Shown here in pieces: positions 53,569-61,931 of a stretch of DNA of 64,000 nt. Numbering within the stretch: the stretch's first letter is position 1; the number at the start of each line of letters is the position of its first letter. The translations under genes and the position numbers were made by a program. The DNA is from a bacterium. GTDB lineage: Bacteria; Zhuqueibacterota; QNDG01; JAGLOF01. The notes below the pieces were generated by a model. That model was not told where the DNA came from and made no database searches. It saw nothing but the letters and a program-made list of their open reading frames with translations. The stretch is from assembly GCA_023139105.1 (NCBI GenBank), contig JAGLOF010000058.1:1-64000 (forward strand), written 5' to 3'.

Positions 53569-54774
53569 TTAGTCCAATGTAGTCAGGATTTTTTCAATTT
53601 TTTCAAATGCCCAATCAATATCTTCTTTTTTAGCAACCAGGGGCGGAGCAAACCTGATGGTGTTCTCATGTGTCTCTTTGCAGAGCATGCCTTCATCCAT
53701 CAGAGCTTCACAGAAACGGCGGGCACCGCCGGCAGTTGCATGCAGTTCCACACCAATGAGCAAACCGCGACCACGGACTTCTTTGATATGTTTTGAGTCT
53801 ATTGTGCGCAATCTGTCCATGAAGTAATTACCAAGTTCATAGCTGTTTTCGATGAGTTTCTCGTCAACTAATATTTTCAAAGCTTCACGGGCAACGGCAC
53901 ATGCAAGTGGGTTGCCGGCAAATGTTGAACCGTGCTCGCCGGGTGTGAAGACGCTCATGATGTCACGCTTGGTTACAACGGCAGATACAGGGTAGACGCC
54001 GCCGGAGATTGCCTTGCCCAGGATGTAGATATCCGGTTTAGCATTTTCGTAATCACATGCAAAACGTTTACCTGTACGGCCAAGACCTGTCTGGATCTCA
54101 TCGGCAACCATTAATACGTTATGTTTTGTACATATCTCACGAACTTTCTTCAGATAGCCTGTAGGTGGAATAAGTACTCCGGCTTCCGCCTGGATTGGTT
54201 CAAACATAAATGCTACAGTCTTATCTGTGATGGCCGCTTCCAGAGCTTCTGCATCGCCAAAGGGTACAGATTTGAAACCGGCTGGATATGGTCCGAAGTA
54301 CTTTTTATACAGTTCCTCAGTGGAAAAACCTACAATTGTAGTTGTACGGCCATGGAAGTTCTCGGCACAAGTGATGATCTCAGCCTGGTCCAGCGGCACA
54401 TTTTTGTGTGTGTAACCCCATTTACGAACTGTCTTGATTGCGGTCTCAACAGCTTCGGCACCGGAGTTCATGGGCAGCAACATCTCCATGCCTGTGAATT
54501 CACAGACTTCTTTACAGAAATGAGCAAGCTGGTCATTACGGAAAGCACGGGAGGTGATTGTCAGCTTTTCGGCTTGTGCTTTCATGGCATCGATGATGCG
54601 GGGATGACAGTGGCCCTGATTTACTGATGAGTAAGCAGCAAGAAAGTCAAGATATTTATTGCCATCTACATCCCATACCCAAACGCCTTCACCTTTGGTG
54701 AGGATTACATCCAGAGGATGGTAATTGTGTGCACCGTATTTATCTTCAATTTTGATGAGTTCTTCAGCTTTCAT
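53569..54774 (-). CDS. rocD: Ornithine-oxo-acid aminotransferase
   Basis: About 401 residues. Class III PLP aminotransferase with ornithine-transaminase features: EDKYGAHNYHPLDVILTKGE, FLAAYSSVNQGHCHPRI, NSGAEAVETAIKTVRKW, CAENFHGRTTTIVGFS, VADEIQTGLGRTGKRFACDY, and the PLP-binding Lys in DIYILGKAISGGVYPVSAV. It converts ornithine and 2-oxoglutarate to glutamate semialdehyde and glutamate, linking arginine breakdown to proline/glutamate. GGAGAACAAG supports the ATG at 54774 over one 12 bp upstream. Minus strand. Confidence 0.94.
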   Translation of the reverse strand: MKAEELIKIEDKYGAHNYHPLDVILTKGEGVWVWDVDGNKYLDFLAAYSSVNQGHCHPRIIDAMKAQAEKLTITSRAFRNDQLAHFCKEVCEFTGMEMLLPMNSGAEAVETAIKTVRKWGYTHKNVPLDQAEIITCAENFHGRTTTIVGFSTEELYKKYFGPYPAGFKSVPFGDAEALEAAITDKTVAFMFEPIQAEAGVLIPPTGYLKKVREICTKHNVLMVADEIQTGLGRTGKRFACDYENAKPDIYILGKAISGGVYPVSAVVTKRDIMSVFTPGEHGSTFAGNPLACAVAREALKILVDEKLIENSYELGNYFMDRLRTIDSKHIKEVRGRGLLIGVELHATAGGARRFCEALMDEGMLCKETHENTIRFAPPLVAKKEDIDWAFEKIEKILTTLD

Positions 54775-55013
54775 CTTGTTCTCCATCTATTTAAAAGTAA
54801 TTTTTTATTATTAGTGAAAAGGATAATTTTGCTTTTCCTGCTCCGTTCACCGGATCAGGTACCTAGGATAGATCACCTTTTTTTGCAATAAGAAATAAGT
54901 GCATGCTGGCAGCTCATGTTTATTAATGTGATGTTGTCGATATGATACTGAAAAAAGGATTGAAATGCAAGTTGAAAAGAGTGTAGTACAGGCCAATTTC
55001 AAGGAATTTGTTC

Positions 55014-55042
55014 TTGACTTAGGCCTGGCTTTTGATTATTTT
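55014..55042 (+). promoter_or_regulatory. Likely promoter of tRNA-Pro
   Basis: TTGACT (-35) and TATTTT (-10) with 17-bp spacing, ending 28 bp before the tRNA. Confidence 0.55.
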
Positions 55043-55070
55043 ATGTTTCCTTAATTGGAAACGAAGAAAT

Positions 55071-55145
55071 CGGGGCGTAGCGCAGCTCGGTTAGCGCGCT
55101 TGACTGGGGGTCAAGAGGTCCGGAGTTCAAATCTCCGCGCCCCGA
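55071..55145 (+). tRNA. tRNA-Pro (anticodon GGG)
   Basis: Cloverleaf of 75 nt: acceptor CGGGGCG/CGCCCCG with discriminator A, D-arm GCGC/GCGC, anticodon stem CTTGA/TCAAG with loop CTGGGGG giving anticodon GGG, T-arm CGGAG/CTCCG with TTCAAAT loop. C1-G72 is typical of tRNA-Pro. CCA is not encoded. Confidence 0.95.
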
Positions 55146-55148
55146 CTT

Positions 55149-55184
55149 TAAAGCCTGAATCTGAAAAGATTCAGGCTTTTTTTA
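55149..55184 (+). terminator. Terminator after tRNA-Pro
   Basis: AAAGCCTGAATCT-GAAA-AGATTCAGGCTTT with a run of seven T. Strong intrinsic terminator. Confidence 0.92.
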
Positions 55185-55399
55185 TTATAATACTCCTCCC
55201 TGGGTGTATCTTACAGGCTTCTATTATTTTTCTTGCATTAATCATTTTCCTTTGTTAGATTGAAAATATTCTTTTACTACATTTTTGTTTTTCATTTTTT
55301 TAATATATGCTTGGTTGGCAGGCACTAAATATGCCTATTTATAAAAGTTAAATTTGTTATTTGCATTATTTTTGTGAAGGCTAAAAGCGGAGGTTACAA

Positions 55400-56884
55400 T
55401 TGCCTGGTATGAGAGAACAGGATTATTATGTTGATTTAGTGTGTGAATTTTGTAAACTGCCTAATGAGACTGAGTGGGTTGAGTTCAAGGTCAACCAGTA
55501 TGCACCAGATTTAATTGGTGAATATATCTCGGCTCTTTCTAACTCGGCAGCAATAAACAGAAAAGCCAATGCATACTTGATCTGGGGCATTGAAGATAGT
55601 TCCCATGAAATTATTGGTACTGATTTTCAACCTTTTTCTACCAAAAAGGGGAATCAACCTCTAGAAACCTGGCTACTCCAAATGGTGAAACCAAAGATTC
55701 ATTTCCGGTTTCATGAATTAACCGTAAATGGAAATAGCATTGTACTACTTGAGATTGAATGTGCCTATCGCAGTCCGGTTAGGTTTGGTAGTGAGGCGTA
55801 TATTCGAGTTGGTGAAGTCAAAGCACTTCTAAAAAGTAATGCTGAGCGTGAAAGAGAATTGTGGCGTATATTGGATCACACACCCTTTGATGCACTGATT
55901 GCAGCTGAACGGTTATCAACTGAAGATGTGCTCGCTATATTGAATTACCCAGTATTTTTTGATCTGCTTAAACAACCTCTCCCAACAAATCGTTCTGTAC
56001 TAATGCAGGCTTTGGAAAATGATGCCTTGATCAAAGAGAATCTAGCAGGTGGTTGGGATGTAACAAATTTAGGAGCAATTTTATTTGCAAAAAGATTGGA
56101 TGATTTTCCCGGGTTAAGCCGAAAGGCCGTCCGTGTTATACAATATGATGGTGACAATCGTATAAGAACAATAAAAGAGCAGATAGGCAGTAAAGGTTAT
56201 GCAAGTGGTTTTGAAGGATTGTTGGACTTCATCAGTGGAATGATTCCTGAAAATGAAGTCATTGGTAGGGCCTTAAGAGATACCGCCCCTATGTTTCCTT
56301 CTCTTGCAGTAAGAGAGTTGGTTGCTAATGCCCTCATTCATCAAGATTTGTTTATCTCTGGTTCTGGTCCAATGGTGGAGATTTTTATTGATCGGATTGA
56401 AATAACAAATCCCGGATCTCCTTTGGTTGACCCACAGCGTTTTATTGATTCTCCTCCAAAATCAAGAAATGAAAAATTAGCTTCACTTATGAGACGTTTC
56501 GGTGTTTGTGAGGAGAGAGGAAGTGGAATTGACAAAGTTGTCTTTCAAGTGGAATTTTATCAATTACCTGCTCCAATATTTGAGGCACCAGGTGATTTTA
56601 CGAGAGTTGTTTTGTTTGCCCATCGTCCCCTTAAGGAGATGAATAAAGTGGATCGCATTCGAGCTTGCTATTTACATGCATGCTTACGTCTAGTTACTCG
56701 CAAATCTATGACGAATACTTCTTTACGGGATAGATTTGGAATTGACAGCAAGAATGCATCTATGGTTTCAAGAATGTTAAAAGAGGCCTTAAGTGCTGGG
56801 AAGATTGTACTTGAGGACCCGGATGCCGGAAGCAAAAAACGGAGTTACTTGCCGTTTTGGGCAGCACCAGATCAATCAAATTAA
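55400..56884 (+). CDS. AlbA_2 (Schlafen-like) / HATPase_c_4 protein
   Basis: 494 residues. N-terminal AlbA_2 domain (~10-150): ETEWVEFKVNQYAPDLIGEY, ISALSNSAAINRKANAYLIW, GIEDSSHEIIGT, IVLLEIE, AYIRVGEVKALL. The C-terminal half has VRELVANALIHQDLFISGSG, a GHKL-like ATPase element, and MRRFGVCEERGSGIDKVV. This pairing is often annotated as RecG-related or transcriptional regulator; AlbA_2/Schlafen relatives include tRNA-cutting antiviral proteins, but the activity here is unknown. TTG 55400 follows GGAGG at good spacing. First gene after tRNA-Pro, possibly on inserted DNA. Confidence 0.82.
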   Translation: MPGMREQDYYVDLVCEFCKLPNETEWVEFKVNQYAPDLIGEYISALSNSAAINRKANAYLIWGIEDSSHEIIGTDFQPFSTKKGNQPLETWLLQMVKPKIHFRFHELTVNGNSIVLLEIECAYRSPVRFGSEAYIRVGEVKALLKSNAERERELWRILDHTPFDALIAAERLSTEDVLAILNYPVFFDLLKQPLPTNRSVLMQALENDALIKENLAGGWDVTNLGAILFAKRLDDFPGLSRKAVRVIQYDGDNRIRTIKEQIGSKGYASGFEGLLDFISGMIPENEVIGRALRDTAPMFPSLAVRELVANALIHQDLFISGSGPMVEIFIDRIEITNPGSPLVDPQRFIDSPPKSRNEKLASLMRRFGVCEERGSGIDKVVFQVEFYQLPAPIFEAPGDFTRVVLFAHRPLKEMNKVDRIRACYLHACLRLVTRKSMTNTSLRDRFGIDSKNASMVSRMLKEALSAGKIVLEDPDAGSKKRSYLPFWAAPDQSN

Positions 56885-57285
56885 TTCTTATCCATTTTAA
56901 TAGAGTGTTATAAAAAAGTTTTTCCAAGATATTTATCTAATAAGATAAATCTAAATAAAAAAATTGTTTGACTAGTGTTTGATTACTATAAAACAAAGTA
57001 TTGTAAATTGATCATGATTTTGTGATTGTATAGAATAATGCTACCAGATGTAGTAGTTTGGATAGCCTGTATTTGTTTGACTGTTCTTTGATTAGAAGGA
57101 AAGAATTAAATATTGATACTTCTGAACGTTGCTGTGAAAGATTGATCTGTAAATTTCTTACGGAGTATCCTTGTTATCTTGTGCACCAATAATTGCTTCA
57201 AGTTGAAAATGCTCGGCAGGTACAATCTAGTAGCACTCAATACAGGATGGATGTCCGCAATTTAAAAAAGGACAAATAGTTGACA

Positions 57286-57326
57286 TTTCCGTCCAATTAG
57301 TAGGGTGACTGAAAGTTGGACGGAAA
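57286..57326. other. Hairpin upstream of the KAP gene
   Basis: TTTCCGTCCAA and TTGGACGGAAA form an 11-bp perfect stem with a 19-bp loop, followed by A residues. The rest of the 500-bp gap 56885-57384 is AT-rich and holds no gene I can support. Confidence 0.5.
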
Positions 57327-57384
57327 AAAATTAGCTTAGTGGTTTGAACAAGAATTGAATATTCTTTAAATAATAGGATTTGCA

Positions 57385-57960
57385 ATGCTATCTGATATTC
57401 AACGAGGAATGCAGCCAATACGAATCATTAGTGATAATGTTGAAAACAGAGATAATCTGGCCTTTGGTTTTGACGCCTATGCATTGGCGATTGCAGAACT
57501 CATTGCAACAAAGAGTAATAAAACTCCTTTTACACTGGGGATTTCCGGAAAATGGGGCTCAGGTAAAACTACTTTAATGAAAGAGATTGACCGGCAACTT
57601 GCTTCAATCCCCGTCAGAAGTACTGATAGTACCGGGAATGATGATTTCCGCCGCATAAAATGTGTCTGGTTTGAAGCCTGGAAATATAAAGATGAAGATG
57701 AGACTCTGGCGGCATTAATTGATGTTATCATACAGGCTATAAAGGAAGAAAACGGCAATTTTGCTAATGCAAAAAATGAGAAAAAAGAAATTGTTAATGA
57801 AGTTGCAGATGATCTGAAAACCAAGGTTGAGAAATTAAGTAAAAGCATTAAGTACCGTAAAATCTTCTCCTTGTTATCAAAAGCAGCCGTGAATGTAGAT
57901 ATAACTGAATTCTTTAATGATCCTGATAAAGAGAATAATCTCACCTATAAAGATTTTTAA
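57385..57960 (+). CDS. KAP-family P-loop NTPase, N-terminal fragment (frameshifted)
   Basis: 191 residues. Walker A at ~52-64 (LGISGKWGSGKTTLMKEIDR) and the KAP hallmark IKCVWFEAWKYKDEDE. KAP NTPases are often membrane-associated and occur in bacterial defence and signalling. The frame ends at TAA 57958 inside GATTTTTAAG. Adding one T to the T5 run would continue as KDFLSFYDVFKNSFDEVL into the next frame, so this and 57972-59519 are one gene. Probable promoter TTGAAC/TAAATA (17-bp gap) at 57344-57372. Confidence 0.8.
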   Translation: MLSDIQRGMQPIRIISDNVENRDNLAFGFDAYALAIAELIATKSNKTPFTLGISGKWGSGKTTLMKEIDRQLASIPVRSTDSTGNDDFRRIKCVWFEAWKYKDEDETLAALIDVIIQAIKEENGNFANAKNEKKEIVNEVADDLKTKVEKLSKSIKYRKIFSLLSKAAVNVDITEFFNDPDKENNLTYKDF

Positions 57961-57971
57961 GTTTTTATGAT

Positions 57972-59519
57972 GTGTTTAAGAACTCATTTGATGAGGTTCT
58001 TTGGGAGTATCTCGAAGTAAAAGACAATGAGAAGGATAAAGATACTCAAGCAGCATTAGTCATTTTTATTGATGATCTTGACCGGTGTCCTCTGCCTAAA
58101 ATTGTAAATATTCTTGAAACTATAAAATTGTTCATGGATAAAAAGGGTTGTATTTTTGTGCTGGGCGCCGCAAAAGAAATAATTGAAAAGGCGATGCAGA
58201 ATGATTCACGATATGATGCAAAGGATGCTGATGAGTTTCTTGAAAAGATTATTCAAATAAACTTTCCACTGCCTAAAAAGATCAAAGAGAATTCCGGAGA
58301 TTTTATTAAAGAATTAGTTGCCCGATTGGGCCTTGAAATTGTTCTTGATGATAAGATACTGAATGTAATACTGCCGATCATGGAATTCAATCCGAGACGG
58401 ATTATTGCACTGTTTAATGATGTCAGTTTACAGCTTGCCATTGTGAATCACAATGAAAATGGTATAGCATACAAGAAATTATTATTATGGAAGACGCTGG
58501 AAAAATATGAAAAGGGACTTTTTAATACGGTTATCAAAGAGAGAAAGTATTTTATACAATTTTTAGAGGATCTAAAAATATATGAAGAAAGTACAGCCGG
58601 GGCGGAATATGATGAAGTGGAAATCAAGAAACAATTAAAAAATCCCGATTGGATAGTATATTTTAATGATACTGATATTCGTTTGCTGCTGAGTGAACTT
58701 GATTTTAATATGGAGCATATTGGTGATTATGATATCTTGGTGCATCATACTGCTACCCTTGAGCCGGAAGTTTCCGAAGAAGAGGAGTTGGAAGTTTTTC
58801 TAAAATATATAAAAAAGATTGAAAGATCAATAAAAGACGCTCCTGGTGATTATAAAGAGTTTATATCTGTTGCCGATGGTAAATATGATCTTGAAGAACT
58901 TGGCGAAGCGAAAATTAGACCATTTGCTCTTGGTAAGTATTCGGTTACAAATAAATGGTTCAGGGAATTCATGAACGAGGGTGGATATACTAAAGATAAA
59001 TTGTGGTCACCAGATGGAATAAAATGGCTCAGAAAAATGAGAATAACTGAACCTGCTTATTGGCAAGATAAACAGTTTTATCATCCTGGTAAACCGGTGA
59101 TTGGTGTTAGCTGGTGGGAAGCAGAAGCATTTATTAACTGGATTAACAGTAAAAAAAGTAATTTTATTACATCAGTTCGACTGCCAACAGAGGAAGAGTG
59201 GCTGGCAGCAGCAGGGAAGGAGAAAAGAACATATTCCTGGGGTAATGAATGGAATCCTGCACATTGTAATAATAGTGAGCTTGATATGGGCAGCACTAGT
59301 ATTGTGGGTATTTTTGGAAATGATAATACACCTGATGGTATTTCTGATATGACTGGTAATGTATGGGAATGGACAAGTACCAAGGATTACGGGGCTTGTG
59401 TTATTTGTGGCGGCAGTTGGGGCAGTGATGCTGAGCTTTGCCGGGTCTCTGGTCGTGGCAGTTATCACCCCGGCGATCGCGGCAATGGTATAGGCTTCCG
59501 CCTTGCCCATGGTTTGTAG
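57972..59519 (+). CDS. KAP NTPase C-terminal part fused to FGE-type domain
   Basis: 515 residues in the phase reached by a -1 shift from the preceding fragment. It carries KAP Walker B (AALVIFIDDLDRCPLPKI), GCIFVLGAAKEIIEKAM, and FNPRRIIALFNDVSLQLA, then a helical linker. From ~300 a formylglycine-generating-enzyme-like (C-type lectin) fold begins: KIRPFALGKYSVTNKWFREF, GVSWWEAEAFINWINS, RLPTEEEWLAAAGKEKRTYS, WGNEWNPAHCN, GISDMTGNVWEWT, and the last segment GGSWGSDAELCRV...GIGFRLA. The FGE cysteine pair is absent, so it likely binds ligand rather than makes formylglycine. Variable-region-like codons end the gene. Confidence 0.8.
   Translation: MFKNSFDEVLWEYLEVKDNEKDKDTQAALVIFIDDLDRCPLPKIVNILETIKLFMDKKGCIFVLGAAKEIIEKAMQNDSRYDAKDADEFLEKIIQINFPLPKKIKENSGDFIKELVARLGLEIVLDDKILNVILPIMEFNPRRIIALFNDVSLQLAIVNHNENGIAYKKLLLWKTLEKYEKGLFNTVIKERKYFIQFLEDLKIYEESTAGAEYDEVEIKKQLKNPDWIVYFNDTDIRLLLSELDFNMEHIGDYDILVHHTATLEPEVSEEEELEVFLKYIKKIERSIKDAPGDYKEFISVADGKYDLEELGEAKIRPFALGKYSVTNKWFREFMNEGGYTKDKLWSPDGIKWLRKMRITEPAYWQDKQFYHPGKPVIGVSWWEAEAFINWINSKKSNFITSVRLPTEEEWLAAAGKEKRTYSWGNEWNPAHCNNSELDMGSTSIVGIFGNDNTPDGISDMTGNVWEWTSTKDYGACVICGGSWGSDAELCRVSGRGSYHPGDRGNGIGFRLAHGL
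59407..59519 (+). other. Candidate DGR-type variable region at the gene's 3' end
   Basis: After constant GGCAGTTGG the codons at usual Asn positions of the FGE-type motif read GGC AGT GAT, GAG CTT, GGT, GGC AGT TAT CAC, GGC GAT and GGC AAT GGT, whereas between them GCT, TGC CGG GTC TCT, CGT, CCC, CGC and ATAGGCTTCCGCCTTGCC look fixed. Fourteen of fifteen such codons end in C or T, as expected if AAY template codons were mutated at A. No template repeat or reverse transcriptase is in the window. Confidence 0.4.
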
Positions 59520-59930
59520 CGGTGCATTTTTTCGGTATTGAGCAATAGAACTTGCTTTGATTTTTTTAAACGGGAGCGTTGCGGAGCAGCGACCGCGGAA
59601 AAAATGGAAGCATGTTCTGTAGGATGACATTTGACGGAGGACGTTGTTGCCGTTTTGGTAATGTTGTTTTTGTTCTCTATCTATAATCTGAATATACTCC
59701 TGATAAGTTTTTACCTGAACATTTAAATTCCATTTTTATTAGCATTGTTTCCCCTTGCATTTTTCCGGTTGCCGGTTTAAATTTCATTTTGCTGTCCGAA
59801 GGACAAATATGTGGCTTCAATCCCTCCGGAAGTCGCCGGTTGTGAGTAACTTCCACCGCCTCTGCCTGTGCATCGTTTAATTTAATTATTGATCAGGCGA
59901 TTGTAGAGTTTCATATATAAGGGAGAAAGC

Positions 59931-61898
59931 ATGGAAAAGATGTTTTTCAGCCTTGTTAGCCCGCCACCGCCTGGGTTTGAGCAAAGACTTCCCTCCCGAT
60001 ATGAACTTCTTGAATGTCAGCTGGCCCTGTTTGCGGATAATGTGGAAGGTGTGTTCGCATTATTAGATGATTTTACAGAGCGTGTCAGTGGTCTGGTGAT
60101 TACAGTAGATGAGGCTTTTATCCACAGATCCATAGGGCAGCAGCTTTGGCATTTGACTGTTCCTGATACAGTATTGCCATATCTTCATGGGATTGCCGCA
60201 TGCTTTCTGGATATCATGACCGGCCAGAATGTTTCTTTAACTAATTCAGAAGAACTCTACAGTAGAATGAAAGACCTTGAGACCAAGTTGGCCCGGCAGC
60301 AACATACAGAATCTGCATTACAAGTCAGTAAAGCGCGGTTTCGGGATGTATTGGAAAATTCACATGATATGGCGTATAAGCTTAATTTGATCACAGGAAC
60401 TTATGAGTATTTAAGCCCTACGTCTGAAAAATTGATGGGCTTTACACCGGATGAGATCATCGGAATGGGTTTTAAAGAAGTGGAGAAACGATTCCATCCT
60501 GAGGATCGGGAACGTTACAACAATCACTTCAACAAAGTATTGAATAAATCCTTTCTTGATGCAAAAGATATTGTCAACACCATTGAATATCGTTGGAAAA
60601 GAGGAGACGGAGAATATCGTTGGTATAGTGATAATAGAAATTTGATTTATGAAAACAGCGATTCGCCTGTCGCCATTGTCGGTAGCGTACGTGATATCAC
60701 TGACCTGAAACAGGTGGAGGAACATCTGCATCATCTCCGTAATTTTTTATCTAATATTATCAACTCTATGCCTTCTATGCTCATTGGTGTAGATATTGAT
60801 GGTCATGTGACGCAGTGGAACCGGGAGGCTGAGCTCTCTACCGGATTGTCTTTCAATGAAGTTGTCGGACAGCAGCTTGGTCTCGCTATTCCTCGTCTGG
60901 CCAATGAGATGGGTCGGATCAGGGAAGCCATTTCAAGTCGTGTTGAACAGACTGATTCGAAACGGATGTGGCTGAAAGACGGGGAGACATATTATGAAGA
61001 TGTGACCGTTTATCCGCTCGTTGCCAACGGTGTTGAAGGCGCAGTCATTCGTGTGGATGATGCCACAGAACGGGTTCGCATGGAAGAAATGATGATTCAG
61101 AGCGAGAAAATGTTATCGGTTGGTGGATTGGCAGCTGGTATGGCTCATGAGATTAATAATCCGCTGGCAGGGATGATTCAAACAGCGGAAGTTTTGAAAA
61201 ATCGATTGCTGGGGGAACTGTCAGCCAATGATAGGACGGCGGAAAATGTGGGGACGACGATGGAAGTCATCCGTCAATTCATGATTGCACGTGATGTTCC
61301 GAATATGTTAACAACAATTCATGAGTCAGGACTCCGTACATCGAAAATTGTGGATGATATGCTGAGTTTTTCCCGGAAAAGTGATTCTTTACTGACATCA
61401 TGCCATATTTCCGAAATCATAGATAAAGCCGTTGAACTGGCCAGTAAAGATTATAGTCTGAAGAAGAAATATGACTTTCGGCAGATAGAGGTCGTCCGGG
61501 AATTTGAAGCCCGTTTACCCAAAGTCTCTTGTGAGGAGAGTAAGATTCAACAAGTGATATTGAATCTATTGCGCAATGGTGCCGAGGCCATGCAAAAAGA
61601 AAAGCTTGATGGTAGAAGGCCATGTTTTGTGCTTCGTCTAACCCATGAAATAGATGAGGATATGATCTGTATTGAAGTTGAAGACAATGGTGAAGGTATG
61701 GATGATGCCACGCGTAAACGGATATTTGAGCCGTTTTTTACAACGAAACAGGCTGGAGTGGGCACAGGGCTCGGACTGAGTGTCTCATACTTTATTATTA
61801 CTGATAATCATGATGGAGAGATGAGCGTTGACTCTGTCCCGGGCCAGGGAAGCATATTCAAAATCCGCATTCCTGTTAAGCCCCTAAAAAAACATTAA
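59931..61898 (+). CDS. PAS-domain sensor histidine kinase
   Basis: 655 residues, no membrane helix. An N-terminal ~110-residue region of unknown type (possible sensor), a coiled coil, PAS 1 (FRDVLENSHDMAYKLNLITG to VGSVRDITDLK), PAS 2 (LSNIINSMPSMLIGVDIDGH), then HisKA with GGLAAGMAHEINNPLAGMIQ (His ~403) and HATPase_c: QQVILNLLRNGAEAM (N box), VEDNGEGMDDATR (G1), FEPFFTTKQAGVGTGLGLS (F/G2). The NtrB-like H box suggests a soluble stress or nitrogen-type sensor. No response regulator is adjacent; the partner is elsewhere. AAGGGAGAAAGC precedes ATG 59931. Confidence 0.93.
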   Translation: MEKMFFSLVSPPPPGFEQRLPSRYELLECQLALFADNVEGVFALLDDFTERVSGLVITVDEAFIHRSIGQQLWHLTVPDTVLPYLHGIAACFLDIMTGQNVSLTNSEELYSRMKDLETKLARQQHTESALQVSKARFRDVLENSHDMAYKLNLITGTYEYLSPTSEKLMGFTPDEIIGMGFKEVEKRFHPEDRERYNNHFNKVLNKSFLDAKDIVNTIEYRWKRGDGEYRWYSDNRNLIYENSDSPVAIVGSVRDITDLKQVEEHLHHLRNFLSNIINSMPSMLIGVDIDGHVTQWNREAELSTGLSFNEVVGQQLGLAIPRLANEMGRIREAISSRVEQTDSKRMWLKDGETYYEDVTVYPLVANGVEGAVIRVDDATERVRMEEMMIQSEKMLSVGGLAAGMAHEINNPLAGMIQTAEVLKNRLLGELSANDRTAENVGTTMEVIRQFMIARDVPNMLTTIHESGLRTSKIVDDMLSFSRKSDSLLTSCHISEIIDKAVELASKDYSLKKKYDFRQIEVVREFEARLPKVSCEESKIQQVILNLLRNGAEAMQKEKLDGRRPCFVLRLTHEIDEDMICIEVEDNGEGMDDATRKRIFEPFFTTKQAGVGTGLGLSVSYFIITDNHDGEMSVDSVPGQGSIFKIRIPVKPLKKH

Positions 61899-61931
61899 GG
61901 GATGACATAGTTGAACGGGATACAAATTTCA

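Noticed and set aside
54121-54627. 168-codon plus-strand ORF over rocD
   Set aside because: Antisense frame of a strongly conserved aminotransferase gene; no independent support.
59520-59930. DGR template repeat or reverse transcriptase directly downstream of the candidate variable region
   Set aside because: No second copy of the GGCAGTTGG...GGCTTCCGCCTT text and no RT motif (YxDD) is present there or elsewhere in the window.
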